Counted from the first letter of the stretch, positions 8,948 through 18,790 are shown. The stretch is 64,000 nt of DNA from Pseudomonas chlororaphis (GCF_003731765.1 NZ_MOAL01000001.1:740064-804063), one strand, 5' to 3'. Notes: generated by a model from the letters alone, not told the origin. Made by a program: numbers and translations.

Positions 8948-11749
8948 ATGAGCCAAGCCCCCCTCGTCCTGGTGGACGGTTCTTCTTATCTGTACCGCGC
9001 GTTTCACGCGTTGCCGCCGCTGACCACCTCCAAAGGCCTGCCCACCGGCGCGGTGAAGGGCGTGTTGAACATGCTCAAGAGCCTGCGCAAGCAGTACCCG
9101 GACAGCCCGTTCGCCGTGGTGTTCGACGCCAAGGGCGGGACCTTTCGCGACGACATGTACGCTGACTACAAAGCCAACCGCCCCAGCATGCCCGACGACA
9201 TGCGGGTGCAGATCGAGCCGCTGCATGCCAGCGTGATCGCCCTGGGCTTCCCGCTGTTGTGCGTTGAAGGCGTAGAGGCGGACGACGTGATCGGCACCCT
9301 GGCCCGCAGCAGCGCGGCGGCCAACCGGCCGGTGGTGATCTCCACCGGCGACAAAGACATGGCGCAGTTGGTCGACGGGCACATTACCTTGGTCAACACC
9401 ATGTCCGGTAGCAGCATGGATGTGGAGGGCGTGAAGGAGAAATTCGGCGTCGCTCCCGAGCAAATCATCGATTACCTGGCGCTGATGGGCGACTCCTCTG
9501 ACAACATCCCGGGCGTGCCGGGCATTGGTCCCAAGACCGCTTCCGGCCTGCTGGTGGGGGTCAACGGTGGCCTGAAGGAGTTGTACGAGCAGCTCGATAT
9601 CGTCCCGACCTTGCCGATCCGTGGGGCCAAGACCCTGCCGGCCAAGCTCGAAGAACACAAGGAAATGGCCTTCCTCTCTTACCGTCTGGCGACCATCAAG
9701 GTCGATGTGGAGTTGGACGTGGGCCTGGACGACCTGCATTTGGGCGAGCCCGACCGCGAGAAACTGGCCGAGCTCTACAGCGTGCTGGAGTTCAAGAGTT
9801 GGCTCGATGACTTGCAACGCGATGCCAAGCGCGTCGAGCTGAGTGGCGTGGCTCAGGGGGAACTGGCGGTCGATGAGTCGGCGCCTGCCGAAGCCGAGGC
9901 ACCGGCTGCTGTTGAAGTGCAGTACGAAACCATCCTCGACCAAGCGCGTTTCGACGCCTGGCTGGCGAAGTTGAAGAGCGCCAAGCTGATAGCCTTCGAC
10001 ACCGAAACCACGGGTATCGATGCGCAGCAGGCGCAGTTGGTAGGCTTGTCGTTCGCCGTACAGCCAGGCGAAGCCGCCTATATCCCGCTGACCCATTCCT
10101 ATATCGGTGTGCCGGACCAACTGGACCGCGACACCGTGCTGCTGGCCTTGAAGCCGTTGCTGGAAGACCCGCAGCTGCTCAAGGTCGGTCAGCACGCCAA
10201 GTTCGACATGAACATCCTGGCCAACTGCGCCATCGGCGGCGACCAGGCCAACGGTATCAACGTGCAGGGTGTTGCGTTCGACACCATGCTTGAGTCCTAT
10301 GTGCTCAACTCCACAGCGACCCGTCATGACATGGACAGCCTGGCCCAGAAGTACCTGGATTACGCCACCACCAGCTTCCAGGACATCGCCGGCAAGGGTG
10401 CCAAGCAGCTGACTTTCGACCAGATCGCCCTGGAACAGGCCGGTCCTTATGCCGCTGAAGATGCGGACGTGACCTTGCGTCTGCACCAGAACCTGCACCA
10501 GCAACTGGCCGCGATCCCGACCCTGGCCAGTGTCTTGACCGACATTGAAATGCCGTTAGTGCCGGTACTGGCACGCATCGAACGCCAGGGGGCGTTGGTG
10601 GATGCCGAGTTGCTGGGCGTGCAGAGCATCGAGCTGGGCGACAAGATGGTGGCGCTTGAGCGTGAAGCGTTCGAGATCGCCGGTGAAGAATTCAACCTCG
10701 GCTCACCCAAGCAACTGGGTGCGATCCTCTACGAAAAGCTTGGTTTGCCGGTGCTGAAGAAGACCGCCAAGGGCCAGCCATCCACCGCCGAAGAGGTGCT
10801 GGCCAAGCTGGCGGAAGATGACTATCCGCTGCCCAAGGTGCTGATGCAGTACCGTTCCATGAGCAAGCTGAAAAGTACCTACACTGATCGCCTGCCGGAG
10901 CAAATCAACCCGCGCACCGGTCGCATCCACACCTCTTACCACCAGGCCGTGGCGTCCACCGGGCGTTTGTCTTCCAGTGATCCGAACCTGCAGAACATCC
11001 CCGTGCGCACCGCTGAAGGGCGGCGCATCCGTCAGGCGTTTATCGCGCCGAAGGGCTACAAACTGCTGGCGGCGGACTATTCGCAGATCGAGCTGCGGAT
11101 CATGGCTCACCTGTCCAAGGACGAGGGCCTGCTCAATGCCTTCCGCAATAACCTCGACGTGCACACCGCCACTGCAGCGGAAGTGTTCAAGGTTGAGCTC
11201 AAGGACGTCACCTCTGACCAGCGCCGCAGCGCCAAGGCCATCAACTTCGGCCTGATCTACGGCATGGGCGCGCAGAAGCTCGGCAAGGATATTGGCGTCG
11301 ATACCAAGCAAGCCAAGGCCTATATCGACACCTACTTTGCGCGTTACCCGGGGGTTCGCGAATACATGGAGCGCACCCGCGCCCAGGCGGCGGATCAAGG
11401 CTATGTGGAAACGTTCTTCGGGCGTCGGCTGTACCTGCCCGAGATCAACTCCAACAAACCTCAGGAACGCGCTGGCGCCGAACGTACGGCGATCAACGCG
11501 CCGATGCAGGGCACTGCGGCGGACATCATCAAAAAGGCCATGGTGGCGGTGGATCAATGGCTGGCCGCGTCAGGCCTGGACGCCAAAGTCATCATGCAGG
11601 TGCACGACGAACTGGTCCTTGAGGTCCGTGAAGACTTGGTGGACCAGGTTCGCGAAGAAATCCGTGGCTACATGAGCGGTGCGGCAACCCTGGACGTGCC
11701 GCTATTGGTGGAAGTGGGCGTGGGTAACAACTGGGACGAGGCTCACTAA
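8948..11749 (+). CDS. polA: PolA, DNA polymerase I
   Basis: The 933-residue enzyme has all three activities. Residues 1-290 form the 5'-3' exonuclease (VDGSSYLYRAFHAL, EADDVIGTLA, GDSSDNIPGVPGIG). A 3'-5' proofreading domain follows with its Exo I motif DTETTG at 351-356. The polymerase domain shows motif A (DYSQIELR, 710-717), motif B (RRSAKAINFGLIYGMG) and motif C (VHDE, 885-888). Start ATG 8948 is preferred over an in-frame TTG 12 bases upstream because it gives the conserved MSQAPLVLVDGSS. It removes RNA primers and fills repair gaps. Confidence 0.98.
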   Translation: MSQAPLVLVDGSSYLYRAFHALPPLTTSKGLPTGAVKGVLNMLKSLRKQYPDSPFAVVFDAKGGTFRDDMYADYKANRPSMPDDMRVQIEPLHASVIALGFPLLCVEGVEADDVIGTLARSSAAANRPVVISTGDKDMAQLVDGHITLVNTMSGSSMDVEGVKEKFGVAPEQIIDYLALMGDSSDNIPGVPGIGPKTASGLLVGVNGGLKELYEQLDIVPTLPIRGAKTLPAKLEEHKEMAFLSYRLATIKVDVELDVGLDDLHLGEPDREKLAELYSVLEFKSWLDDLQRDAKRVELSGVAQGELAVDESAPAEAEAPAAVEVQYETILDQARFDAWLAKLKSAKLIAFDTETTGIDAQQAQLVGLSFAVQPGEAAYIPLTHSYIGVPDQLDRDTVLLALKPLLEDPQLLKVGQHAKFDMNILANCAIGGDQANGINVQGVAFDTMLESYVLNSTATRHDMDSLAQKYLDYATTSFQDIAGKGAKQLTFDQIALEQAGPYAAEDADVTLRLHQNLHQQLAAIPTLASVLTDIEMPLVPVLARIERQGALVDAELLGVQSIELGDKMVALEREAFEIAGEEFNLGSPKQLGAILYEKLGLPVLKKTAKGQPSTAEEVLAKLAEDDYPLPKVLMQYRSMSKLKSTYTDRLPEQINPRTGRIHTSYHQAVASTGRLSSSDPNLQNIPVRTAEGRRIRQAFIAPKGYKLLAADYSQIELRIMAHLSKDEGLLNAFRNNLDVHTATAAEVFKVELKDVTSDQRRSAKAINFGLIYGMGAQKLGKDIGVDTKQAKAYIDTYFARYPGVREYMERTRAQAADQGYVETFFGRRLYLPEINSNKPQERAGAERTAINAPMQGTAADIIKKAMVAVDQWLAASGLDAKVIMQVHDELVLEVREDLVDQVREEIRGYMSGAATLDVPLLVEVGVGNNWDEAH

Positions 11750-11774
11750 CGCGCTTTTGCAGGGCTTTTGAGCG

Positions 11775-11807
11775 GTTTTTACCGCGGCAGGGTGTCGCGG
11801 TAAAAAC
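11775..11807. repeat. Perfect 12-bp inverted repeat after polA
   Basis: Arms GTTTTTACCGCG (11775-11786) and CGCGGTAAAAAC (11796-11807) flank a nine-base loop, 26 bases after the polA stop codon. No U-run follows, so it could be a transcript-stabilising hairpin or a weak terminator separating polA from the small RNA promoter. Confidence 0.6.
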
Positions 11808-11871
11808 TGGCGAAGGGCTATTAGCGCAGAACATTTTATTGGTTATTTCCAATAGTTTTTGCAGCGCTGCG

Positions 11872-11899
11872 GAACTAACTCAGTGAAAGCCGACTCAGA
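11872..11899 (+). promoter_or_regulatory. Sigma-22/AlgU-type promoter of the ErsA-like RNA
   Basis: GAACTA (11872-11877) and TCAGA (11895-11899) are separated by 17 bases. This matches the extracytoplasmic-stress sigma factor consensus (GAACTT, 16-17 bases, TCtgA) with one mismatch in the -35 box. The start site would lie near 11905. AlgU control of ErsA is known in P. aeruginosa, which supports the assignment. Confidence 0.75.
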
Positions 11900-11904
11900 G
11901 TTAC

Positions 11905-12036
11905 TGAATGGCTGGTGAAGCCCTTCGATGCTCCTATGTTGTGTTAAGTGTTGGCAGATATCTGGACCCCGCCCTAGCGGTCCGGAACTTGAACCCCGAA
12001 CTTCCCCCTCCCCATACGAAGTCCGGGGTTTTTTTT
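11905..12036 (+). ncRNA. ersA: ErsA-like small RNA between polA and engB
   Basis: The transcript inferred from the promoter to the terminator U-run is about 132 nt. The 3' end is a near-perfect hairpin (AACCCCGAACTT 11992-12003 with AAGTCCGGGGTT 12019-12030) followed by eight Ts, a strong intrinsic terminator. The loop is pyrimidine-rich (CCCCCTCCCC), able to pair with purine-rich Shine-Dalgarno regions. The locus between polA and engB is where Spot 42 lies in E. coli and ErsA lies in P. aeruginosa. ErsA is an Hfq-dependent envelope-stress RNA reported to repress algC and oprD. I identify it by position, size, promoter type and terminator; I did not align it. Confidence 0.85.
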
Positions 12037-12072
12037 GCCCGAAAATTGCCTGTGGAATGACCATGCTGCGTT

Positions 12073-12133
12073 AAAAGCGCGGTGCGAAATGCTCATTTAC
12101 AGCCAGTAAACTCCGCTTTCGCACCACGCTTTT
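12073..12133. repeat. Long imperfect palindrome between ersA and engB
   Basis: Arms AAAAGCGCGGTGCGAAA (12073-12089) and TTTCGCACCACGCTTTT (12117-12133) pair along 17 positions with one mismatch. The 27-base centre contains a smaller near-palindrome, TTTACAGCCAGTAAA. It carries no open frame. I have the impression that elements with this core recur between genes in pseudomonads, but that needs a genome search. Confidence 0.7.
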
Positions 12134-12184
12134 GCCTTGCCTGATCACCCCACAGACAGTTTTCCTCTAATTTCTTTCTAGCGC

Positions 12185-12829
12185 TTAGGCTTCTGCTTCT
12201 TCGGCGCCTTTGTCTGCCAGTTCCATCCAGCCCGCCAACACAGTGTAGGCCTCTTCCAGGCCCATGCGTTTTGGGGCGGAGAACAGTTGGATGGTGATGG
12301 TGTCGCCCCAGCCTTTACGAATTTCTGCCTGCACCTTGAGCAAGGTGTTCTTGGCGGCGCCGTAGGTGAGCTTGTCGGCTTTGGTCAGCAGGATGTGCAT
12401 GGGCATGCCGCTGGCGACGGCCCAGTCGAGCATCAGCAAGTCGAAGTCGGTCATTGGATGACGGATGTCCATCATCAGAATCAGGCCTTTCAAACTCTCG
12501 CGGCTGCCCAGATAGGCTTCCAAGTGACGCTGCCAGTGCTGCTTGAGCGGGATGGGTACTTTTGCGTAACCGTAGCCGGGCAGGTCGACCAGACGGCGAT
12601 CGTCGTCTAGCTTGAAGAAGTTCAACAGCTGTGTGCGGCCCGGAGTTTTCGAGGTCCGCGCCAGGCTGGCGTGAGTCAGGGTGTTCAAAGCGCTGGACTT
12701 GCCAGCGTTGGAACGGCCGGCAAAGGCCACTTCAAAGCCTTCATCGTCTGGGCACTGGTCGACTTTGGCGGCGCTGAGCATGAAGGTGGACTGTTGGCAC
12801 AGGCCGAGGATGGGGTTTTTCAGTTGCAT
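12185..12829 (-). CDS. engB: EngB/YihA, ribosome-assembly GTPase
   Basis: The 214-residue TRAFAC-class GTPase shows G1 GRSNAGKSS (38-46), G3 DLPGYG, G4 TKAD and a G5-like SAPK near the C-terminus. EngB acts in late 50S ribosomal subunit assembly and is essential in many bacteria. I chose ATG 12829 ([18 protein letters not shown]), the conserved start; the frame is open further upstream but reads into the promoter region. It is divergent from the cytochrome c5 gene. Confidence 0.95.
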   Translation of the reverse strand: MQLKNPILGLCQQSTFMLSAAKVDQCPDDEGFEVAFAGRSNAGKSSALNTLTHASLARTSKTPGRTQLLNFFKLDDDRRLVDLPGYGYAKVPIPLKQHWQRHLEAYLGSRESLKGLILMMDIRHPMTDFDLLMLDWAVASGMPMHILLTKADKLTYGAAKNTLLKVQAEIRKGWGDTITIQLFSAPKRMGLEEAYTVLAGWMELADKGAEEAEA

Positions 12830-13023
12830 GGGATTTCCGAGAATAGGGGCGGTGCCGAGAATGGGTGCGGCAAGCGGTGTCGTTTCCGTTTCAGTAGCGC
12901 CAGTATATAATGCCGCAGATTTTGTGTGTGCTTTGTCCCAGCGTAGGGCGAAGTTCACGAGAGCGACAGACCTTGATTGCGCATTAGAACGCAACACGCT
13001 CTCAACCCTGAATAGGTCGTTTT

Positions 13024-13314
13024 ATGACGAAATGGCTGCTAGCTGCCGGTGTCTTGATGCCGCTTTACAGCGCTCAGGCTACACAGGATCCGGAAGCTGT
13101 GTACAACCGTGTTTGTGGGGCTTGTCATTCCGGCCAACTACCCACGGCGCCCCGCAAGGGCGACCAGGAAGCTTGGGCGCCGAGGCTGGCGCAAGGTATG
13201 GAGACGCTGGTGCAACACGTAACCCAGGGTTTCAAGGCGATGCCGCCGCGTGGTTTGTGCATGGACTGCAGTGCCGAGGATTACCAAGTCATCATCCAGT
13301 GGATGAGCGAGTGA
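13024..13314 (+). CDS. Monoheme cytochrome c5
   Basis: The 96-residue secreted protein has a signal peptide (MTKWLLAAGVLMPLYSAQA) and one heme-attachment motif CGACH (31-35). Met in MPPRG is the likely sixth ligand. A second cysteine pair in GLCMDCS is typical of c5, where it forms a disulfide; this could depend on DsbA, encoded just downstream. It would carry electrons in the periplasm. The next gene encodes cytochrome c4, 46 bases away on the same strand, so the two probably share a transcript. Confidence 0.9.
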   Translation: MTKWLLAAGVLMPLYSAQATQDPEAVYNRVCGACHSGQLPTAPRKGDQEAWAPRLAQGMETLVQHVTQGFKAMPPRGLCMDCSAEDYQVIIQWMSE

Positions 13315-13360
13315 TCCCGGTCCATAACTCTTTAACCCTTAGCCGTAGTTGGATTAGCTG

Positions 13361-13966
13361 ATGAACAAATTAATCGTGAGTCTGCTGTTGACCTTGGGTA
13401 TCACAGGTGTTGCCCATGCTGCAGGCGATGCTGCTGCCGGTCAGGCGAAAGCCGCTGTCTGTGGCGCCTGCCACGGCCCTGACGGGAATAGCATGGCGCC
13501 AAACTTTCCAAAGCTTGCGGGTCAGGGTGAGCGTTACCTGAACAAGCAGTTGCACGACATCAAGTCCGGCAAGCGCCAAGTATTGGAAATGACCGGCCTG
13601 CTGACCAACCTGAGTGATCAGGACATGGCCGACATCGCCGCCTACTTCGCCAGCCAGAAAGGCAGCGTCGGGGCTGCGGATCCCAAGGTCGTGGCTCGCG
13701 GTGAAGAGCTGTTCCGAGGTGGCAAGCTGGACCAGGGCATGCCGGCCTGTACCGGTTGCCACTCGCCTAGCGGCACGGGCAACGCAGCGGCCGGTTTCCC
13801 TCACTTGGGTGGCCAGCACGCGCAGTACGTGGTCAAGCAGTTGACCGACTTCCGTGAAGGCAACCGCACCAACGATGGCGACACCATGATCATGCGCAGC
13901 ATCGCGGCGAAGCTGAGCAACAAGGACATCGAGGCGGTATCCAGCTACATTCAAGGTCTGCATTAA
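13361..13966 (+). CDS. Diheme cytochrome c4
   Basis: The 201-residue protein has a signal peptide cleaved near VAHA-AG and two homologous cytochrome c domains. The heme motifs are CGACH (34-38) and CTGCH (130-134), with axial methionines in EMTGL and DTMIMRS. Cytochrome c4 is a membrane-associated periplasmic protein that passes electrons to terminal oxidases such as cbb3. The GDAAAGQAKAAVCGACHGPDGNS start and the two-domain length are diagnostic. A good terminator lies about 80 bases downstream. Confidence 0.93.
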   Translation: MNKLIVSLLLTLGITGVAHAAGDAAAGQAKAAVCGACHGPDGNSMAPNFPKLAGQGERYLNKQLHDIKSGKRQVLEMTGLLTNLSDQDMADIAAYFASQKGSVGAADPKVVARGEELFRGGKLDQGMPACTGCHSPSGTGNAAAGFPHLGGQHAQYVVKQLTDFREGNRTNDGDTMIMRSIAAKLSNKDIEAVSSYIQGLH

Positions 13967-14044
13967 AACGCGCCTGGTCGGCATCGTCGCTGGCGCATGA
14001 TGGCGGCGATGTTAATGGTCGATTAATCTGACGGTGCAAACATA

Positions 14045-14070
14045 AAGGGTGGCTCAGGCCGCCCTTTTTT
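14045..14070 (+). terminator. Intrinsic terminator after cytochrome c4
   Basis: AGGGTGGC and GCCGCCCT pair around the loop TCAG, with one G-U pair, and are followed by six Ts. It ends the c5-c4 transcript ahead of dsbA. Confidence 0.88.
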
Positions 14071-14163
14071 ATGGCGTCTGCCGCTACACTAGCGAACTCA
14101 AGCCCGCCATGACCTGTCTGAAGCCAGGTCGCGCGAGGCGACCTAATTGTTCAGGAGTAAAGC

Positions 14164-14793
14164 ATGCGTAATCTGATCCTCAGCGCCGCTCTCGTCACCG
14201 CCAGCCTGTTTGGCGTGACCGCTCAAGCCGACGAGCCCCTTGTAGCCGGTAAACAATTTGTTGAGTTGAGCAGCGCCGTTCCGGTTGCGGTGCCTGGCAA
14301 GATCGAAGTCGTCGAGCTGTTCTGGTACGGCTGCCCCCATTGCTATGCGTTTGAGCCGACCATCAATCCATGGGTTGAAAAACTGCCTGCCGACGTGAAC
14401 TTCGTGCGTATTCCGGCGATGTTCGGCGGTATCTGGAACGTTCACGGCCAGTTGTTCATTACCCTGGAAGCCATGGGCGTCGAACACAACGTCCACAAGG
14501 CGGTATTCGAAGCCATCCACGGTGGCAAGAAACTCGCCACGCCGGAAGAAATGGCTGACTTCCTGGCGGGTGAAGGCATCGACAAGGGCAAGTTCCTCAG
14601 CACCTACAACTCCTTCGCCGTCAAAGGCAAAGTCGAGGACGCCAAGAAGAAGGCCCAGGCCTATCAGATCTCTGGTGTACCGACCATGGTGGTCAATGGC
14701 AAATACCGTTTCGATCTCGGCAGCGCCGGTGGTCCTGAAGGCGTGTTGAGCGTGGCCGATCAGTTGATCGCCAAAGAGCGAGCGGCCAAGTAA
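14164..14793 (+). CDS. dsbA: DsbA, periplasmic thiol:disulfide oxidoreductase
   Basis: The 209-residue protein has a signal peptide (to about AQA-DE) and the thioredoxin-fold active site CPHC (57-60) in FWYGCPHCYAFEP. The cis-proline loop is SGVPTMVV. DsbA introduces disulfides into exported proteins and is reoxidised by DsbB. AGGAG seven bases before the ATG supports the start. Neighbouring products that may need it include cytochrome c5 (second cysteine pair) and the CSS/EAL phosphodiesterase at 18867-20486. Confidence 0.96.
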   Translation: MRNLILSAALVTASLFGVTAQADEPLVAGKQFVELSSAVPVAVPGKIEVVELFWYGCPHCYAFEPTINPWVEKLPADVNFVRIPAMFGGIWNVHGQLFITLEAMGVEHNVHKAVFEAIHGGKKLATPEEMADFLAGEGIDKGKFLSTYNSFAVKGKVEDAKKKAQAYQISGVPTMVVNGKYRFDLGSAGGPEGVLSVADQLIAKERAAK

Positions 14794-14806
14794 GCGGCGC
14801 CCCGCC

Positions 14807-15685
14807 ATGTCGCGCTGGGGTAATGAACGGCTGGTTGGCCTGCATGATGCGCAGGTCAATGAGCATCATCTGACGTCGACTGGGCTGCCGGCCGATAGCC
14901 GTTTACGTTTACTCAGCTTCAACATCCAGGTCGGTATCAGCACCGAACGTTATCGTCATTACCTGACCCGTGGTTGGCAGCACCTGCTGCCCCACACCGG
15001 GCGTGCCGACAATCTGCAAAAAATCGGCAACCTGCTGGGCGACTTCGACCTGGTGGCCCTGCAGGAGGCCGATGGCGGTAGCCTGCGTTCAGGCTACGTC
15101 AATCAGGTGGAACACCTGGCCCAGCTGGGTGCCTTCCCCTATTGGTATCAACAACTCAATCGCAACCTGGGACGCCTGGGCCAGCACAGCAATGGCGTGC
15201 TCAGCCGCTTGAAGCCCTGGGCGATTGAAGATCATCCGCTGCCTGGCCCCAAAGGCCGGGGGGCGATTCTCGTGCGTTTCGGCGAAGGCCCTGAAGCACT
15301 GGTGGTGGTGATGATGCACCTGGCGCTGGGGGCTCGAACCCGCACCCGGCAGCTTGCGTATATCCGCGAGCTGATCGGCGGCTACCGGCATCAGGTATTG
15401 ATGGGTGACATGAACACCCACGCCAGCGACCTGCTGGAGCACTCGCCCTTACGCGACCTTGGTTTGCTTGCGCCACAACTGGAAGCGACGTTTCCCAGTT
15501 GGCGCCCCCAACGCTGCCTGGACCACATTCTGCTCAGCCCCAGCCTGACCCTGGAGCGTGTCGAAGTCCTGGCCCAACCCATTTCCGATCACCTGCCGGT
15601 CGCGGTAGAGATTCGTTTGCCGGGTTTGCTCACGGCCGATGCCCTCCCCGTGTTGAGCACTGCCCCTCGCGGATCCGATGAATGA
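14807..15685 (+). CDS. Endonuclease/exonuclease/phosphatase-family protein
   Basis: The 292-residue protein has the EEP fold, with motifs LLSFNIQVG (Asn), [10 protein letters not shown] (metal-binding Glu), [13 protein letters not shown] (His), MGDMNTH (Asp/Asn) and the C-terminal SDHLPV (catalytic Asp-His). It lacks an obvious signal peptide and is likely cytosolic. Substrate cannot be predicted: the family includes nucleases and phosphodiesterases. It starts 13 bases after dsbA and its stop overlaps the start of the following cyclase gene by four bases (ATGA), so all three may be co-transcribed. Confidence 0.88.
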   Translation: MSRWGNERLVGLHDAQVNEHHLTSTGLPADSRLRLLSFNIQVGISTERYRHYLTRGWQHLLPHTGRADNLQKIGNLLGDFDLVALQEADGGSLRSGYVNQVEHLAQLGAFPYWYQQLNRNLGRLGQHSNGVLSRLKPWAIEDHPLPGPKGRGAILVRFGEGPEALVVVMMHLALGARTRTRQLAYIRELIGGYRHQVLMGDMNTHASDLLEHSPLRDLGLLAPQLEATFPSWRPQRCLDHILLSPSLTLERVEVLAQPISDHLPVAVEIRLPGLLTADALPVLSTAPRGSDE

Positions 15686-17907
15686 GCGACGACGCCCAGC
15701 GCTGGAAAGAGAAATACCTTAAAAGCATCGAACAACAGGAAAAGCTCGAGCGTCGTTGGGATGCCCGCCTCGACTTGCTGCGTCGTGGCTTGGTGCGTAG
15801 CACCCTGGCGGCAGAAGGGACTGACCGCGCCGTCGACCAGTGTATGAAGGAAATGCGCGACGTGGTGCGCAGCGACGACATGGATGCGGGCCTGGCAGCC
15901 TTGTTGCCGCGCCTGGAAAAAGCCGTGCTCGACTCCGAGCAGCGCCGCGAAACCCGAATGAATCAGATGAGCAGCGCCCTGACGGCCCTGGTCACTCAGC
16001 TTCAGGCTTTGCCACTGCCCCGGGAAGTCAGCCGCCCGCTGAAGAAGTTCGCCAAGCAGCTGGACAGTCGGGTCAGTCAGGCCCGAGAGATTCCTCTGCT
16101 CCTGGGCGAACTCAGTGGCTTGCAGGGTCAGGCCCTGAGTGTGCTGGACAATCCTGAGGAGGAGACGAACCGCCCCGGGTTCCTCCAGCGCTTGTTCGGC
16201 GCCCGTGAGGCAGATTCGCAAGACGCTGTCAGCGAAACCCCGGCGTCGATCCCGACCCCCGCAGCAAAGCCATCGCCATCAGCATCGCCGGATGACGATG
16301 AAGACGCCGACGATGTGCTGCCTGCGTTTGATCCGCCGCCCGCTTCGGTGCCTGCCAAACCGGCCTCGGTGACACCGGTACCGTCGGTCATGGACCAACT
16401 GCCGGCTACAACTCTGATCCAGCCCGGCATCGAGGCATTGCCTGAGCTCGACCCAGAGCCAGAACCAGAACCTACGCCCGCGCCGCCCTCCTCGACAGCC
16501 CCCGAACCGCTTGCGGAAGCACCGCCGGCGGCGCAGGTCACGGCCTTTGTACCTCCGGTGTTGCAGCCCGAACCCGTGGTGGTGGCGCCAGTTGTCGAGG
16601 CCGATCAAGCGCAAAGCCCGCCCGCCGAGTCGCCCGCACCTGTTGCTGTGGCCGTGGCCCCCCCGGAGCCGACACCGGAAGCGTTGCTCAATCCTGACGA
16701 ACTGCTTCCGCCTTCACCGGTGACCGAGGGCAGTACGCCGTCCGTGGCGCTGCTCGACAGCCTGCCCCTGCCGGCGGTCATGGCCGAAGCCCTGGCGGCG
16801 ATCGACCCTGAACAGCCTGAAGAGGACGTGCTCTACGCCCTGCCGGACTCGCCAGAACCGTCCTACAGCTCGGTGGCCAAGCACATCGAAAGCACCTTGC
16901 TGGGGCTCTTGGATGACCTGAGCCTGCCCGAACGCCATCGGCCCCAGGCGGAAGCCATGCGCGATCGCCTGGAGCACGGTCTGAATTGGTACGAACTGCT
17001 GCCGATCCTCGATGACCTGGCCGTGCTGATGCTGGCGATCACCGACAGTGGCCAGCATGAATTCGAGACTTACCTCAAGCAGCTCAATGAGCGCCTCGAG
17101 TCTTTCCAGAACAATCTGCAGGCCGCCAGCGAAGGGCATGCCGAAAGCCATTCCGCCGCCCGGGCCATGGACAACCAGATTCGCGAGCAGGTTGATGGCC
17201 TGCAAAGCAGCGTCCAGGAAGCCGCCGACCTGGATGACCTCAAGCAGGTGCTGGAGAGTCATCTGGAAGGGCTGCTAGGCACCATGGACCAGCACCAGAA
17301 GCAGCGCGACGAGCGTGAGCGAGAAGTCGCCACACGCTTGCAAAGCCTGGCGGAGCGGGTCTCAAGCATGGAGCAGGAGGCCCAGGGTTACCGTGAGCAC
17401 CTGGAAGAACAGCGGCAGAAAGCCCTGATCGACCCCCTCACCGGCTTGCCCAATCGCGCCGCCTGGAGCGAACGCCTGGAGCACGAAGTCAGCCAGTGGC
17501 AGCAGCACGGCAATACGCTGTTGCTGGCGATGCTGGACTTGGACCACTTCAAGCGCATCAACGACAACTATGGCCACCTGGCCGGCGACAAGGTGCTGAA
17601 GATCATCGCCAGCGTGTTGCGCAAACGGCTGCGGGGCAGCGATTTCATTGCCCGGTTCGGTGGTGAAGAGTTTGTGCTGCTGATGCCCAACACGCCCTGG
17701 CCGGTGGGCAGCCGGTTGCTGGAAGCCTTGCGAGCGGCCATTGAAGCCTGTCCGTTTCACTTCAAGGGCGAACGTGTGACGATCACCGTGTCCATTGGCG
17801 TGAGCGCCTTTAAACCGGGAGAACGGGGCGATCTGGTGATCAAAAGAGCCGATCAGGCGCTGTATCGGGCCAAAGATGCCGGCCGTAACCGGGTGGAATT
17901 GGGCTGA
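15682..17907 (+). CDS. GGDEF diguanylate cyclase (DgcH-like)
   Basis: The 741-residue protein ends in a full GGDEF domain (about 578-741). It has DPLTGLPNR at 584, the signature GGEEF at 660-664 and an intact product-inhibition site RGSD at 651-654, so it should make c-di-GMP under feedback control. Residues 1-150 are helical. Residues 160-370 are an extreme proline/alanine/glutamate-rich linker of low complexity. A second helical domain (about 375-480) and a coiled coil then lead into the cyclase. There is no membrane segment. Context resembles PA5487 (dgcH) of P. aeruginosa. It is coupled by ATGA to the upstream gene. Confidence 0.93.
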   Translation: MSDDAQRWKEKYLKSIEQQEKLERRWDARLDLLRRGLVRSTLAAEGTDRAVDQCMKEMRDVVRSDDMDAGLAALLPRLEKAVLDSEQRRETRMNQMSSALTALVTQLQALPLPREVSRPLKKFAKQLDSRVSQAREIPLLLGELSGLQGQALSVLDNPEEETNRPGFLQRLFGAREADSQDAVSETPASIPTPAAKPSPSASPDDDEDADDVLPAFDPPPASVPAKPASVTPVPSVMDQLPATTLIQPGIEALPELDPEPEPEPTPAPPSSTAPEPLAEAPPAAQVTAFVPPVLQPEPVVVAPVVEADQAQSPPAESPAPVAVAVAPPEPTPEALLNPDELLPPSPVTEGSTPSVALLDSLPLPAVMAEALAAIDPEQPEEDVLYALPDSPEPSYSSVAKHIESTLLGLLDDLSLPERHRPQAEAMRDRLEHGLNWYELLPILDDLAVLMLAITDSGQHEFETYLKQLNERLESFQNNLQAASEGHAESHSAARAMDNQIREQVDGLQSSVQEAADLDDLKQVLESHLEGLLGTMDQHQKQRDEREREVATRLQSLAERVSSMEQEAQGYREHLEEQRQKALIDPLTGLPNRAAWSERLEHEVSQWQQHGNTLLLAMLDLDHFKRINDNYGHLAGDKVLKIIASVLRKRLRGSDFIARFGGEEFVLLMPNTPWPVGSRLLEALRAAIEACPFHFKGERVTITVSIGVSAFKPGERGDLVIKRADQALYRAKDAGRNRVELG

Positions 17908-18010
17908 CAGGCAGCCAGCGAATTTTGTATCAAACCGCGCTTTTGCCGGTTCGGCTGGGGGCATTCCGTTACACTGTTGCATTACTGTCTTCAGCGTACT
18001 GCCCCTTGCC

Positions 18011-18790
18011 ATGAAACTTCTTGCTCTCGCCTTCTCCCTTTTAGCCCTCGTCGGTTGCGCCAGCGGCCCGCGGATCGACACCAGCCACCCCTCGGTCAAC
18101 TTCGACAACCGCGCGCAATTCATCGTGGTGCACTACACCTCCGCGTCCCTGGAACGCTCCCTGGCCTTGCTGACCCATGGCCAGGTCAGTAGCCATTACC
18201 TGATCGGCGATGACAAGGCCGCGACCGTCTACAAACTGGTGGACGAGAACTACCGCGCCTGGCACGCCGGCGAAAGCGAGTGGCAGGGCCGTACCTGGCT
18301 CAACTCCAGCTCCATCGGGATCGAGATCGTCAACCCGGGGTTCCGCGACACGCCCACCGGGCGCCTCTGGTACCCCTACAGCGAAGCGCAGATCCAGAAC
18401 CTGATCGTGCTGCTCAAAGACATCAGCCAGCGCAACCGCATCTCGCCGCAGCACATAATCGGCCACAGCGATATTGCACCGTTGCGCAAGCTCGATCCGG
18501 GCCCGCTGTTCCCCTGGAAGCGCCTGGCGGAAGCGGGCCTTGGCCAGTGGCCCAATGCCCAGGCAGTGGTCGCCCAGCAGGCGCTCTACGCGAACCAGTT
18601 GCCGAGTGTCAGTTGGTTCCAGCAACAGCTGGCGCACCTGGGTTATGGCACGCCGCAGACCGGTGAGTGGGATGTAGCGACTCGCCACGTGCTCGCGGCC
18701 TTCCAGATGCACTATCGTCCGGCACGTTTCGACGGCACCCCGGACGCTGAAAGCGCGGCTATTTTGCAGGTGCTCAACCAGACAAAATAA
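18011..18790 (+). CDS. AmpDh2-like N-acetylmuramoyl-L-alanine amidase lipoprotein
   Basis: The 259-residue protein has a lipoprotein signal (MKLLALAFSLLALVGC, lipidated Cys16) and an amidase_2/PGRP domain. Candidate zinc ligands are His in IVVHYTS, His in IIGHSDIAP and Asp in KLDPGPLFPW. About 70 C-terminal residues (SWFQQQLAHLGYGTPQTGEWD) form a peptidoglycan-binding domain. It would cleave murein between N-acetylmuramate and L-alanine in the periplasm. Position near kinB matches AmpDh2 (PA5485 in my memory); AmpDh3 is the alternative. The ATG at 18011 is the only start giving a signal peptide. Confidence 0.9.
   Translation: MKLLALAFSLLALVGCASGPRIDTSHPSVNFDNRAQFIVVHYTSASLERSLALLTHGQVSSHYLIGDDKAATVYKLVDENYRAWHAGESEWQGRTWLNSSSIGIEIVNPGFRDTPTGRLWYPYSEAQIQNLIVLLKDISQRNRISPQHIIGHSDIAPLRKLDPGPLFPWKRLAEAGLGQWPNAQAVVAQQALYANQLPSVSWFQQQLAHLGYGTPQTGEWDVATRHVLAAFQMHYRPARFDGTPDAESAAILQVLNQTK

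Noticed and set aside
8912..10504. A 530-codon open frame antisense to polA
   Set aside because: It lies wholly opposite conserved exonuclease and proofreading motifs of DNA polymerase I, and its translation has no recognisable domain.
16640..16720. Possible transferred segment because of extreme Pro/Ala composition inside the diguanylate cyclase gene
   Set aside because: The frame is intact and codon use matches neighbours; low-complexity linkers are common in such cyclases.
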